A DNA stretch of 64,000 nt from Oncomelania hupensis. Lineage: Eukaryota; Mollusca; Gastropoda; Littorinimorpha; Pomatiopsidae. The notes beneath the pieces were generated by a model. That model saw only the letters and a list, made by a program, of their open reading frames with translations. It ran no database searches and was not told where the DNA came from. Location: NCBI GenBank assembly GCA_036898135.1, contig CM072521.1, positions 67,700,452-67,764,451 of the forward strand. Direction: 5' to 3'. Of this stretch, positions 23,565 through 33,675 are shown in pieces (positions within the stretch are counted from its first letter, which is position 1; each line of letters begins with the position of its first letter). Made by a program: the position numbers and the translations under genes.

Positions 23565-23840
23565 TCTGCATCTAGTACCTATAAGAGTTAGTTTTCATAT
23601 GCACCTAGTACCTGTAGGTTTAGTTTTCCTCAGCACCTAGAACATATAATAGGTTTAGTTTTCCTCTTCACCTAGTTCATATAGGTTTAGTTTTCCTCTT
23701 CACCTAGTTCACATAGGTTTAGTTGTCCTCTTCACCTAGTTCATATAGGTTTAGTTTTCCTCTTCACCTAGTTCATATAGGTTTAGTTTTCCTCTTCACC
23801 TAGTAGGCTTACATATAGATTTAGTTTTCCTCTTCACCAG
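23565..23840. repeat. 32-bp minisatellite
   Basis: About eight copies of TAGGTTTAGTTTTCCTCTTC plus ACCTAGTTCATA, diverged at both edges. Positions 22991-23564 hold no recognisable feature. Confidence 0.85.
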
Positions 23841-24944
23841 ACATTGGCATAATAACTAGGAAAGTTAGCACCATGAAACTGTTGATGTACTAATTATATT
23901 ATTGTTAGTGTATTGTATTTAAATTGGGCAACATTGTAAGCACGCCTTTACAGATTGTTTGCTGATAGGCCTACAACACTGGGATAAGGCGCTTCCTTAG
24001 GGTTTTCTATCTTGTTGTCGCTTTCCCCAGCCTGTTGGGCACAACAGGCACAGGAATTTGGCTTATAACTCCTGACGAAGCGTTTTGGCATACAAAGAAG
24101 ATATCAAATATATTAAAGAACGTACAGCTACGCTATATCCTTAGACAATAGTTTGATGTGGTGTGTTTCTCCTGCAGCCCTTGTTCACTTGACTTGCCTT
24201 AAACCTGTCTTCCTGCTAGACGTGTGCATTACAAGCGTTCAGTGATACACAAAACCAAACAAAGCTTTGTTCGGATTAATTTGCTTATCGTCTTCCACAT
24301 TACAGGACACGGGGCATGGTAATTGATACAGAAGCCTTATCTCCTGTATTACTAATCACCGTGTGACTGGAGGTGTTTTGCCGTCTAATCGTAGGCCTGA
24401 TTGTTTTGTTGCTGATAGTAGGCAGGAAGAACTATCGGCTTGTCATTGTTGGGGAGCTGTGGACATCCAATGCAGCATTGTCGACGAAATTGGGAAACAC
24501 GTGAGTGGTGCATTGTTGTTATCAAAAAGGCAATGGACCCACCGTTAACACAGTCTGTGAGTGGATTTAAATGATGGCTGCTGTGTGTCATGACTTTACA
24601 AACAACCGTTGCAATTCAGTGATAATGGGTGAATTTAGAAACGACGTTCCTTTGTGACGGAGTACTCTTGTGACCAGTGATGGCTGGAAGTGAGAAAAGG
24701 CTTTTGGAGTACCTCAACTGCACCTTCTGAACGTCTGTGAGTGGTGACCTATCTGTAGTACGGGTGGATTCAAGAACCACAGTGGTATGTGACGAGGAAA
24801 TTCCTCCACAGAGTTATGGCTTGGGGTGAACAATTCGGCCTTTGTGGAGTACCGTAACTACGAATGGTGAAAGATCGGTGAGCGGTTTTGTATCTATATG
24901 GTGTCAGATGTGGGTGTCGCTGTGAAGTGTAGTGAAGGTGGAAA
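23841..24944 (+). other. Region upstream of exon A, no confirmed feature
   Basis: This likely contains the 5' UTR or promoter of the RIM-BP-like gene if 24945 is its first coding exon. Loosely repeated wording such as GTGACGGAGTACTCTTGTGA and TTTGTGGAGTACCGTAACTA occurs at about 24650-24860. No TATA box or other promoter element can be assigned with confidence. Confidence 0.3.
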
Positions 24945-25067
24945 ATGGAAATGTTACTGGAGCGACCGTCCCGATACTACCGGGACGATCATGTGGAGGA
25001 AGAAGAGGAAGATGAGGAGGAGGTGAAGGAGGAGGTGGTGCAAAAGCCTCGCCAAGTCGAACACCAG
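24945..25067 (+). CDS. Coding exon A, RIM-binding-protein-like gene (first exon, form 1)
   Basis: An ATG in strong start context (A at -3, G at +4) has an in-frame TGA 12 bases upstream, so translation probably starts here. The 41 codons give a short basic/aromatic start (MEMLLERPSRYYRDD) and then a glutamate-rich stretch, ending at CAG followed by the donor GTGAGT. The exon closes in phase 0, matching the acceptors at 50447 and 59289. The link to those exons is inferred from strand, phase and compatible acidic, coiled-coil-prone composition. It could instead be an exon of another gene. Confidence 0.55.
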
Positions 25068-25675
25068 GTGAGTCTTATGTTCATGTGCTGTGCACTTTTT
25101 AACGTTAATTATTTAGTTTATTTACTGTTGATTATGCGGCTAACTAATTTTAAATTAAAGTAGAGGGTTTCACATTATCCTTTTTGTCAAAATTACTGCA
25201 TCAAAAGGTTTGTTAGTATATGTTTATGACGTATGGGAAAGAAGCGTTATAAAGTTATCTTTTTCATGGCCAGCTTTATGAGGAAGGATAAGTTGTTTTA
25301 CAGTTCTCTTACCTGGCTGTTTTCCCTGGGTACCCTTGCTTGTAGTTCTTCAACATTTCCCTGCAGACCTTTTTAATAATAAATGCCAGCATCATAGCCG
25401 TTTGAAAAAGTTTCCTTTGACAGTTCCCAAAGAAGGTCCTGTTCAGTAAGAATGCATAAAACTGGTTCCTTAACAAAGGTTGTTTTCCAAACGTTGGTGT
25501 TTTCCTCATTTCGGTTGCCAACCACTCACATTGTAGATTGTTTTTTGTTTGCTTTGGCATGAAGAAGTTTTTCCCAGCAACTGAGCTAGGAGTTTTCTTA
25601 TGCTTTGGGCAATCAGTCACTTGATTGTCAGCAAGGCCAGTTGATACATTGACGAACTGAGAACACAGCGATTTG
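25068..25675 (+). other. Start of a long intron
   Basis: AT-rich sequence follows a consensus GTGAGT donor. A 123-codon minus-strand frame at 25309-25680 is unrecognised and runs into the minisatellite, so I do not call it a gene. Confidence 0.4.
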
Positions 25676-27125
25676 GCCATCTGTATCTATTGTACTGCAC
25701 AAATCTACAAATGGCCATCTGTATCTATTGTACTGCACAAATCCACTCATGGCCATCTGTATCTGTTTTACTGCACACATCCACATATGTCCATCTGTAT
25801 CTGTTCTACTGCACACATCCACACATGGCCATCTGTATATATTCTACTACACACATCCACACATGGCCATCTGTATCTGTTCTACTGCACACATCCACAT
25901 ATGTCCATCTGTATCTGTTCTACTGCACACATCCACACATTGCCATCTGTATCTGTTCTACTACACACATCCACATATGGCCATCTGTATCTGTTGTACT
26001 GCACACATCCACACATGGCCATCTGTATCTGTTCTACTGCACACATCCACACATGGCCATCTGTATCTATTGTACTGCACACATCCACACATGCCCATAT
26101 GTATCTGTTCTACTGCACACATCCACACATGGCCATCTGTATCTGTTCTACTGCACACATCCACACATGGCCATCTGTATCTGTTCTACTGCACACGTCC
26201 ACACATGGCCAACTGTATCTGTTGTACTGCACACGTCCACACATGGCCATCTGTATCTGTTCTACTGCACACGTCCACATATGGCCATCTGTATCTGTTC
26301 TACTGCACACATCCACACATGGCCATCTGTATCTGTTCTACTGCACACATCCACACATGGCCATCTGTATCTGTTCTACTGCACACGTCCACACATGGCC
26401 ATCTGTATCTGTTGTACTGCACACGTCCACACATGGCCATCTGTATCTGTTGTACTGCACACGTCCACACATGGCCATCTGTATCTGTTCTACTGCACAC
26501 GTCCACACATGGCCATCTGTATCTGTTCTACTGCACACGTCCACACATGGCCATCTGTATCTGTTCTACTGCACACATCCACACATGGCCATCTGTATCT
26601 GTTGTACTGCACACATCCACACATGGCCATCTGTATCTGTTCTACTGCACACGTCCACACATGGCCATCTGTATCTGTTCTACTGCACACGTCCACACAT
26701 GGCCATCTGTATCTGTTCTACTGCACACGTCCACACATGGCCATCTGTATCTGTTCTACTGCACACATCCACACATGGCCATCTGTATCTGTTCTACTGC
26801 ACACGTCCACACATGGCCATCTGTATCTGTTCTACTGCACACGTCCACACATGGCCATCTGTATCTGTTCTACTGCACACATCCACACATGGCCATCTGT
26901 ATCTGTTCTACTGCACACGTCCACACATGGCCATCTGTATCTGTTCTACTGCACACGTCCACACATGGCCATCTGTATCTGTTCTACTGCACACATCCAC
27001 ACATGGCCATCTGTATCTGTTCTACTGCACACATCCACACATGGCCATCTGTATCTGTTGTACTGCACACATCCACAGATGGCCATCTGTATTTGTTCTA
27101 CTGCACAAATCCACTCATGGTCATG
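25676..27125. repeat. 38-bp minisatellite (about 38 copies)
   Basis: The unit is CTGCACACATCCACACATGG plus CCATCTGTATCTGTTCTA, with CACACGTCC and TTGTACTG variants. All three plus-strand frames stay open for about 1.45 kb because the unit has no stop codon in any phase. This is a property of the unit and not evidence of coding. Confidence 0.97.
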
Positions 27126-27212
27126 TTTTACGTCTGTACACACTTTTGTGATTTTAGGCGACCGAAGATGATAATAAACTTTGGTATTTATAGAGAACAT
27201 TTTCACACTGCT

Positions 27213-27262
27213 ACAGGAGTGTGTGTTTGTGTGTGTGTGTGTGTGTCTGTCTGTCTGTCAGT
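27213..27262. repeat. (GT)n/(CTGT)n microsatellite
   Basis: A short GT run passes into CTGT units. The flanks 27126-27762 show purine-rich GGGAGG tracts near 27495-27560 but no gene. Confidence 0.9.
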
Positions 27263-27762
27263 TTACATTTGAACAATTAATTATGTACAGTACTGTGGTA
27301 TGTACAATGTACATTTCGCACGTAAGCATAGTTCAGTTAATCTGCGCATTGTAAGGTGAAGCATTCTTAAAGCTAATCTCCGCATTCTTGGCTGGCAGTC
27401 TAAATCCACTTATGTGTTGTGCGGGTCGTTATCAGCTTCAAGACTTTCACTGTCATAAGAGTCCAGATTCCTTGGCTACATCATAGCGTCTGTATGGAGG
27501 AGGGGGGAGGGAGGAATAAGTAGTGCTGGTGAAAGGGGTTGGAGTTATGGGGGAGGGGGAGAAGGTAAGGACAAAAGTCTATGGATACCAGAAGAAAGAA
27601 GTAGTTTGTCTTACAGACAAGCGCTGTGAGCGGACCTCCCGATGTAAAAATGTGTTAAAAGAGTAAGTAGAGCAAGATGTGGCTGTCCGTCTTAACAATC
27701 GCAGGCCACAGACACTCAGTGGGCCATGGCGCTAATCAGCTTTGTGGTGGCCCCTTATCTCT

Positions 27763-27862
27763 GTCGTCGACATGCTCTTTGCTATCTTTGACGTCAACAC
27801 GCTCTTTGCTATCTTTGACGTCAACACGTTCTTTGCTATCTTTGACGTCAACACGTTCTTTT
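27763..27862. repeat. 27-bp repeat carrying CRE palindromes
   Basis: Three to four tandem copies of GCTATCTTTGACGTCAACAC plus GTTCTTT. Three copies contain TGACGTCA, the full palindromic cAMP response element bound by CREB/ATF proteins, at 27-bp spacing (cores at about 27789, 27816 and 27843). The repeat lies inside the inferred first intron of the RIM-BP-like gene. Regulatory function is only an inference. Confidence 0.85.
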
Positions 27863-28098
27863 CTATAGATGGGACATCAAACAATGTCATGTTTTTCTGT
27901 TGTTATTGATACTTTAGCCATGTTAGACCTAAAACACACGCAGCGCCACTTCCCTTTCCCCTCAGTTGATCAGCGGTGACACGTGCTGATTCCAAATGCG
28001 TCAGCGTTCTAAATTCAACTTCTAAATTTTAAAAGCGGTACCGTGCTGGGAGCCGTCACCGAGGCGCTTCGAGATTGATGAGTTCACGCCGACCAGAT

Positions 28099-28215
28099 GG
28101 AGCAACGTTTGCGACCTGTGTTAGAATACATAGCATGCAATTGTCCTGTGTTAGGATACATAGCATGCAATTGTCCTGTGTTAGGATACATAGCATGCAA
28201 TTGTCCTGTGTTAGA
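28099..28215. repeat. 30-bp tandem repeat, four copies
   Basis: Four copies of CCTGTGTTAGGATACATAGC plus ATGCAATTGT, the last one partial. The minus-strand reading frame across it is periodic and has no recognisable domain. Confidence 0.9.
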
Positions 28216-28257
28216 AAGTACAATGCGCAGGTCAAATAATTGGCGTTGTAATGTTTG

Positions 28258-28258
<1 letters not shown>

Positions 28259-28314
<56 letters not shown>

Positions 28315-28316
28315 TC

Positions 28317-28348
<32 letters not shown>

Positions 28349-28349
28349 G

Positions 28350-28399
<50 letters not shown>

Positions 28400-28400
28400 T
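28259..28400. repeat. (ATC)n microsatellite
   Basis: About 47 trinucleotide units with three point interruptions. The Met-rich or Ser-rich open frames through it are artefacts. Confidence 0.97.
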
Positions 28401-28589
28401 CTAATGGAATCAAGATCAGTGTTCGCCTGTTTGTGGACGGACTTAACGCCAGCCCTTGGAAGGCGGACAATAGAACAACATGGTGGTCACCAAACTGCCC
28501 AAGAACAGCCGTATGCTTGACTCGCAAAACTAATATTTTGAGATTGTGTTTGTATAGCACTCTGTTTCTTCCATATTGCCTAGGGTTCA

Positions 28590-28694
28590 TTCTCTGTCCC
28601 TGTCTCTGTCTGTCTCTTTCTGTCTGTCTGTCTCTTTCTATCTTTCTTTCTGTCTGTCTTTTTCGATCTCTCTTTCTGTCTGTCTCTGTCTCTC

Positions 28695-28759
<65 letters not shown>

Positions 28760-28785
28760 CTCTCTTTCTTTCTCAGTTTTCCTGG
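28590..28785. repeat. (TCTG)n/(TC)n microsatellite
   Basis: A polypyrimidine tract with TCTG units on the left passes into an uninterrupted TC run (about 28698-28755). Confidence 0.95.
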
Positions 28786-28830
28786 TTGACGGCAGCAGCT
28801 ACCGTATGTTTGCTAGAAAAGCGATTTGAC

Positions 28831-29118
28831 CAGGGGCCCGTTGTCTAAGGCGGGCGCACGCCAACGCTCGCTGGCTTTCGGATTGGAAACGGGACGCACG
28901 CCGCGGGCGTGCGCGTGCGTTGGCGAGCGGTGGCTGAAGGTAGTATGCCGCGTGCTTCATGAGCACTGCAGCAATCGTCTTCACACGGTTTCTGTTTACA
29001 ATCATTCCTTCTTCTGCCGCCATTTTGAAAACGCTCACCACGCGCAAACCGTTTCATAAGGCAAAGTGTGCAGTGCGTGCGCTCACGGCAGGCGTTTTGT
29101 TCTAGGCAACAGGCCCCA
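28831..29118. mobile_element. Possible small TIR element (MITE)
   Basis: The left edge GGGGCCCGTTGTCTA is matched in reverse complement by the right edge TAGGCAACAGGCCCC with two differences. The 285-bp interior is GC- and CpG-rich compared with its surroundings. No clear target duplication is seen, so the call is tentative; the alternative is a short CpG-rich island. Confidence 0.35.
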
Positions 29119-29567
29119 GATGTTCACCTGGAAAACTGAAGAGTATGTTCCAAACCCAGCATGCTCCTATTGATATTTGACCGCTTTGACACAGCACGCA
29201 AACTGTTGCAGTCAGTCACATCCTCCAACAGCTCCAAAGTTTAAACCGACCATTGATAAAAGATAACAGGTTTCGTGTTTGGTGGACAAGGGTGATTGTT
29301 GCGGGTTGCTCGTTTGTCCACCATGAAACAGTTTGATGGTATTGATCAACCATGAACTAACCTGCTCTAGGGATCTACAAACTACGCGCTTTCATAAATT
29401 ATGTGTTTTTTGGGTTTTTTTCGTTTTGTATTGTTTGCATGCTATGCAACAGCAACTGACTAATGTGGTTTGTAATGATAAAGCGGACATTGAGAGGTGA
29501 CGATAGCTGTGAAAGGGGAATGAACCACACGGAACGAGATCACGGTTGTCAACGTTTGCATTGCTAG
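29119..29567. other. No recognisable feature
   Basis: Unique sequence with one 10-bp perfect inverted repeat (TGGTGGACAA and TTGTCCACCA, about 29280-29325). No gene or element is recognised. Confidence 0.4.
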
Positions 29568-29575
29568 TGCTGGAG
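29568..29575. repeat. 8-bp target-site duplication, left
   Basis: TGCTGGAG stands directly outside the left inverted repeat and again at 32585-32592 outside the right one. It can be read as 9 bp (GTGCTGGAG) if the last base of the element is counted. Confidence 0.75.
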
Positions 29576-29869
29576 CACAGGCGCTTGTATCAGGACACGC
29601 GGGCGCCTATGCCTGTGACGCGTCTCCCTTTGGTTATCTATAATACAAGGTCCCAAACAGAACCAAGAGGAACTTGCGGGTCATCGCAGTTTTCAAATCT
29701 ATATGAACAAACTAGAAGAGTTCTCCTCAAAGAAGGCAACTCATTCATTTCAGCAGTGATTCACGCAAACAAACAAAATAAGAAATATGCTCTGTCTATT
29801 TTCAAACCCGTTTAATTTCGGTAAAATTGTCAAAAAAGTGACATTTTTCGTAATCGCTTCACGGAAATG
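29576..29869 (+). repeat. Left terminal inverted repeat (294 bp)
   Basis: It matches the reverse complement of 32289-32584 almost throughout. Shared blocks include CTATGCCTGTGACGCGTCTC, CATCGCAGTTTTCAAATCTA and TTCATTTCAGCAGTGATTCA. The helicase remnant begins with an ATG in the last bases of this repeat. Confidence 0.92.
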
Positions 29870-30330
29870 AGAGTTCTGCCGAGACTAAAAGGGAAATTAC
29901 TCCTCATTCGTTACAACCGCATGGCTTTCACTTCAGCATTGCAGTGTCAGAAAAATGCCTTCGATCGGATAGTTTCTGGGCCAAAAGTGGCTGTTTTAGG
30001 TCAAGCAGGCAGTGTCAAAACATTTCTTGTGCGAGGAAGTGCAATGGTACTTGGTAAAATTAGAAAGAAAGTTGCTGTTAGTGTTTCAAATGGGAATAGC
30101 AGCAACGCAGTTGAAATCACAAATGCCAATGGCGAAACTTTGCATCGTTCGGCAGGGATGGGAGATACATTAAAGATGAGGCTATCTCGGATGTACGTTC
30201 AAAATGCAACAAAGTATTAACAACCAACGTACTGATTGTTGAGGAAATCAGCATAATGAGTGCTACAATATTTGATCAGTTAGCATTTTTAAAAAAATGT
30301 TATTATTGTTATTCACTCCTTAATCATTAA
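29867..30330 (+). pseudogene. Pif1-like DNA helicase, N-terminal ATPase fragment, frameshifted
   Basis: The first 98 codons read through NAFDRIVSGPKVAVLGQAG to GETLHRSAGMGD. These correspond to Walker A and the downstream LHS(F)AGIGD motif of Pif1-family 5'-3' helicases. Walker A reads GQAGSVKT where the family has a GSGKT-type loop. A frame change at about 30165-30172 moves the reading to the frame ending at 30330, which gives VLIVEEISIMSATIFDQL, the Walker B region with the usual DE changed to EE. The rest of the helicase is missing. The fragment is a dead remnant. Confidence 0.85.
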
Positions 30331-30544
30331 TTGTGCTAATCAATAATCACATGTTTTCACTAGTATAAATTACAACAGTAACCAGTAAAAGATAAATTTA
30401 TTAGTAACATTGTGATGAACAGTGTGCGGCAATCGGATCATGCAGTATTCCAATATGGGTTTGTTTACCTGTACACTCAGTCTGAGTATTCTATGAGAGT
30501 TCTTCGTCATCAACAAGAATTGGTGAAAAGCTAAACATTCTTTT

Positions 30545-30893
30545 TTGTAACATTTTCTTCTTCTTTCGTTTTGGGGCTGCCAACCTCAACTTATTGAGGA
30601 CGCTGCAGCCAAATGGTGGATGGGGGAGAAGGACCAAGTGCATGCTGGGTGTGTTCTTGTTACCGGCACTCACCCGTCTTGGACATGAGCGTCAGGATCT
30701 TTAAAGTCCGTTATGATGGAATGTATACGACACACAGACTAGACCTCGGTTTATACTCTCATTTGAAGGAGTAGGAAACGGGAGTAAAGTGTCTTTCCCA
30801 AGGACACAACACAATGGCCCGGACAGGGCTCGAACCCGGAACCTTCAGAACCGCAAGCCTAAGCATTACCATTAGACCACCGTGCCTCTTTGG
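30545..30893 (-). mobile_element. tRNA-headed SINE, family A, inside the Pif1 element
   Basis: On the minus strand, the head has an A-box-like GTGGTCTAATGGTAATGC and a B box GGGTTCGAGCCCTG. The body holds AAGACACTTTACTCCCG, GAGAGTATAAACCGAGG and GGACTTTAAAGATCCTGACG, followed by about 110 bases. The body matches 34188-34300, 35755-35845 and 45685-45800. It lies wholly inside the long-TIR element and so is younger than it. Confidence 0.8.
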
Positions 30894-31597
30894 CCATATG
30901 AAACACACAGCTTTGTCGTTGAATTTATTTATCACAAGTCATGGTTTGATCTTCTATGGAGATGTGAATGCAGCTGCAAGAACAAATATTGGTATGACTA
31001 TGACTAAAAATTTCAGATAAAATACTGAGCACTTCAGAGTTGCTGTACTCTCCCAATACTAGTATGAAGGGAAAGAAAATAAAAGTGTAAAAATACATAA
31101 ATAACTGATATTTATGACAAACCAATAAATAACTTTAAATACATTAAGGGATTCATTGATTAATTTATTTCATGTATTTATTTCTTCTTATATTCCATTG
31201 TTATTTATTATTTGCATACACATTGACAAGATCTGTGTAGTAATGTTGACAAATTACATAGACTTTTTCTTAATAACTTGTTTTATTTGTTATTTTAAGC
31301 TAATAACACGAAAGCAGTGTATAGTTAGTGTATATTTGTATTTCCTCATCCGCTCAAGAAAAGGTGAACAGAGAGTGAAAGTACGTAAATAAATAAAATT
31401 AAAATGTAGGTATAAGTGAAGAGTGGATTTGCATAGTGTTATTCTTTGATGTGATGACACTTTTGTCTTTCATTCTTTTTACATTCTCTGTCTCCGTTTC
31501 TTTTTGTTTGTCTGTCTCTCTTTTTTCATGTTTTCCATTTTATTAATACTCTCTCTTTCCCTCTGTTGTGATTACCTTGCTCACATCATCATAATAT

Positions 31598-31655
31598 TAA
31601 ATGGAACTTGAGCAGCTCTTAAACTGGAAAAGGGCTATATAAGAACAATTCATTT
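31598..31655 (+). mobile_element. SINE 3' module fragment
   Basis: CTTGAGCAGCTCTTAAACTG then GAAAAGGGCTATATAAGAAC matches the SINE family A 3' module. It is surrounded by AT-rich sequence (30894-32288), which contains no other feature I can support. Confidence 0.5.
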
Positions 31656-32288
31656 AAGTCGTACTGATGAAAACTGACACAACCAACACCATACTAATGT
31701 TTACGTCATATCTTGACATGACTGTTATATTATTCTATAATCTTATCTTGAATCATTATAACTAGCATAGTTAAACAACAAAGCAAAACAAACAAAACAC
31801 AGATGCTCCCACAATCTCCTGTCACAACGGCCTACACAAATATTTATTAAGAAGGGGGAAACGGTGGTAGAGAGGGTGGGGATTAATTACACACACAAAG
31901 GTCTCAAAAGGAATAAACAACAAAAGTCTTTTATAGCACAGCTGAATGCTTAGTGACATCGTAGTTGATCTTGTCACGCACGGACCTACATTGGTTTGAA
32001 CTGCATCTGTGTAGATAGATCTATGCTCTAGTGCAGTAGATTTTATTTTTCATTCATCCTCATCATTTTTAGTGCAACCCTAAAATAGCAAAAGAAGTGG
32101 CGTTTGCACGTTTGCTACATTTCAATATGTTTCTTGTAATTAAGCTCTTACCACAAAAAAATCTTAGCATCCATCCAAAAAGCGAAAGTGACACGCTTGA
32201 ATTCGTTCTTGAGAACCGATGGACATTGATAGTTTAAACCGTAACTCGTTTACTACAGACGGAAGTTATAGTTTCGGTAAACAAAGGG

Positions 32289-32584
32289 CACTTCCGTGAA
32301 GCGATTGTGAAAAAAGTCATTTTTTTGACAATTTTATCGAAATGTAACGATGAAAATGAAAATAGACAGAGCATATTTATTATTTTGTATGTTTGCGTGA
32401 ATCACTGCTGAAATGAATGCGTTGCCTTCTTTGGGGAGAAATGTTGTAGTTGTTCATATAGATTTGAAAACTGCGATGACCCGTAAGTTTTGCTTGCTTC
32501 TGTTTGGGACCTTGTATTATAGATAACCAAAGGGAGACGCGTCACAGGCATAGGCGCCCGCGTGTCCTGATACAAGCGCCTGTG
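32289..32584 (-). repeat. Right terminal inverted repeat (296 bp)
   Basis: Partner of 29576-29869 in opposite orientation. Differences are scattered substitutions and small indels, for example around 32495, where CTTGCTTGC replaces a shorter form. The divergence indicates an old insertion. Confidence 0.92.
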
Positions 32585-32592
32585 TGCTGGAG
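32585..32592. repeat. 8-bp target-site duplication, right
   Basis: TGCTGGAG, identical to 29568-29575. Confidence 0.75.
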
Positions 32593-32759
32593 GTGTGCGT
32601 GCTTGTATTTGTGCCTGTGTGGGTGAGTGGGGTGCGAGGGTGTCTGTGGGAGAGTGTGTATGAAGGTGTTACACGCCAACTGTAGATTGAGCTGAGTGAT
32701 TACAGTGCCTGTAGGTGTAATGTTGTATGTGTGTCTAGTTGTGTGTGTGTGTGTGTGTA

Positions 32760-32987
32760 CTTGTTTTCACGGCCTTATTTGGACAAACCAGTAAACATCT
32801 ACATAACTTTTTTTGACAGGTCTCCTTGTCAAACCAATGATCCGTTTGGGTTAGGGCTGTGTTACGGTTAGGGTAAGGGTTAGGGTTAAGGTAAGTGTTA
32901 AAACACTTAAAAAGTACTGTAAATTGGCATTGTCAACACAACGTATGTGGCGTTTCAGGACAGTCATAATAACACCGTGAAAACAAG
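32760..32987. mobile_element. 228-bp MITE with TA duplication and telomere-like core
   Basis: The ends CTTGTTTTCACGG and CCGTGAAAACAAG are perfect inverted repeats, and TA stands outside both (32758-32759, 32988-32989), as in Tc1/mariner-type insertions. The interior holds imperfect TTAGGG-type repeats (about 32849-32893). No coding capacity is present. Confidence 0.8.
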
Positions 32988-33019
32988 TACCTATGTGGGT
33001 CTGTTTATCTGTTTCTGTT

Positions 33020-33040
33020 CGTGCGTGCGTGCGTGCGTGC

Positions 33041-33077
<37 letters not shown>
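33020..33077. repeat. (GCGT)n/(GT)n microsatellite
   Basis: GCGT units pass into GT dinucleotides just to the right of the MITE. Positions 33078-33420 show no recognisable feature. Confidence 0.93.
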
Positions 33078-33081
<4 letters not shown>

Positions 33082-33420
33082 TGTTGTGTGTGTTTTTGCG
33101 CTTGCGTGGTTTGGTTCGTCCCTACGTTCATGGCATTAGCAGAACAAAACCTCTGTATTAATGAAGTTTTACAGTAGGGGAGGTGGTGGTTGGCGACTAT
33201 GGTGACTGTCAGCCAGCTGTTACTCTCTGCACATCACACACAGCACTGCAGGGGCGGAGGAGTGACGTACCGTCGCACTAATATACGCCACCGTCACACT
33301 GGTTGGCAGCTAATTCGGTCTGGGAGTCAGCTACGGTACATTAAGCTATTGTTGTATTGAGATATTGTTGTTCACAGTATTTCGGTCGCAGCGACTGATT
33401 GGATTACAAAGATGATGGGG

Positions 33421-33543
<123 letters not shown>

Positions 33544-33675
33544 CCTGTAATGCCTCTTAGAATCCCAGTTGAAGCATTGACTATCAAGTGATACTATTGC
33601 AGTGGTTGACGGCCTGAAGTGCTTATCAAAATAACAACATTGCACTGACACTGTGAAACCTTTTTACTCTTTGGG

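Larger units (their letters stand above)
29576..32584. mobile_element. 3.0-kb long-TIR element carrying a Pif1-like helicase
   Basis: Both ends carry inverted repeats of about 295 bp (29576-29869 and 32289-32584). They start with perfect termini CACAGGCGCTTGTATCAGG and are roughly 90 percent alike along their length. An 8-9 bp direct repeat flanks the whole. Inside are a broken Pif1-family helicase reading inward from the left TIR, a later SINE insertion (30545-30893) and AT-rich sequence. Long TIRs with 8-9 bp duplications occur in Mutator-like and Merlin elements, but no transposase is seen. This copy is probably non-autonomous and internally deleted. Confidence 0.82.

Noticed and set aside
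25309..25680. 123-codon minus-strand gene
   Set aside because: No recognisable domain, no splice or promoter context, and its start overlaps the 38-bp array.
28084..28590. 168-codon ORF with poly-Met
   Set aside because: Formed by the (ATC)n microsatellite and a 30-bp tandem repeat.
32849..32893. True telomere or ancient chromosome fusion point
   Set aside because: The TTAGGG-like units are few and imperfect, and they lie inside a TA-flanked MITE.
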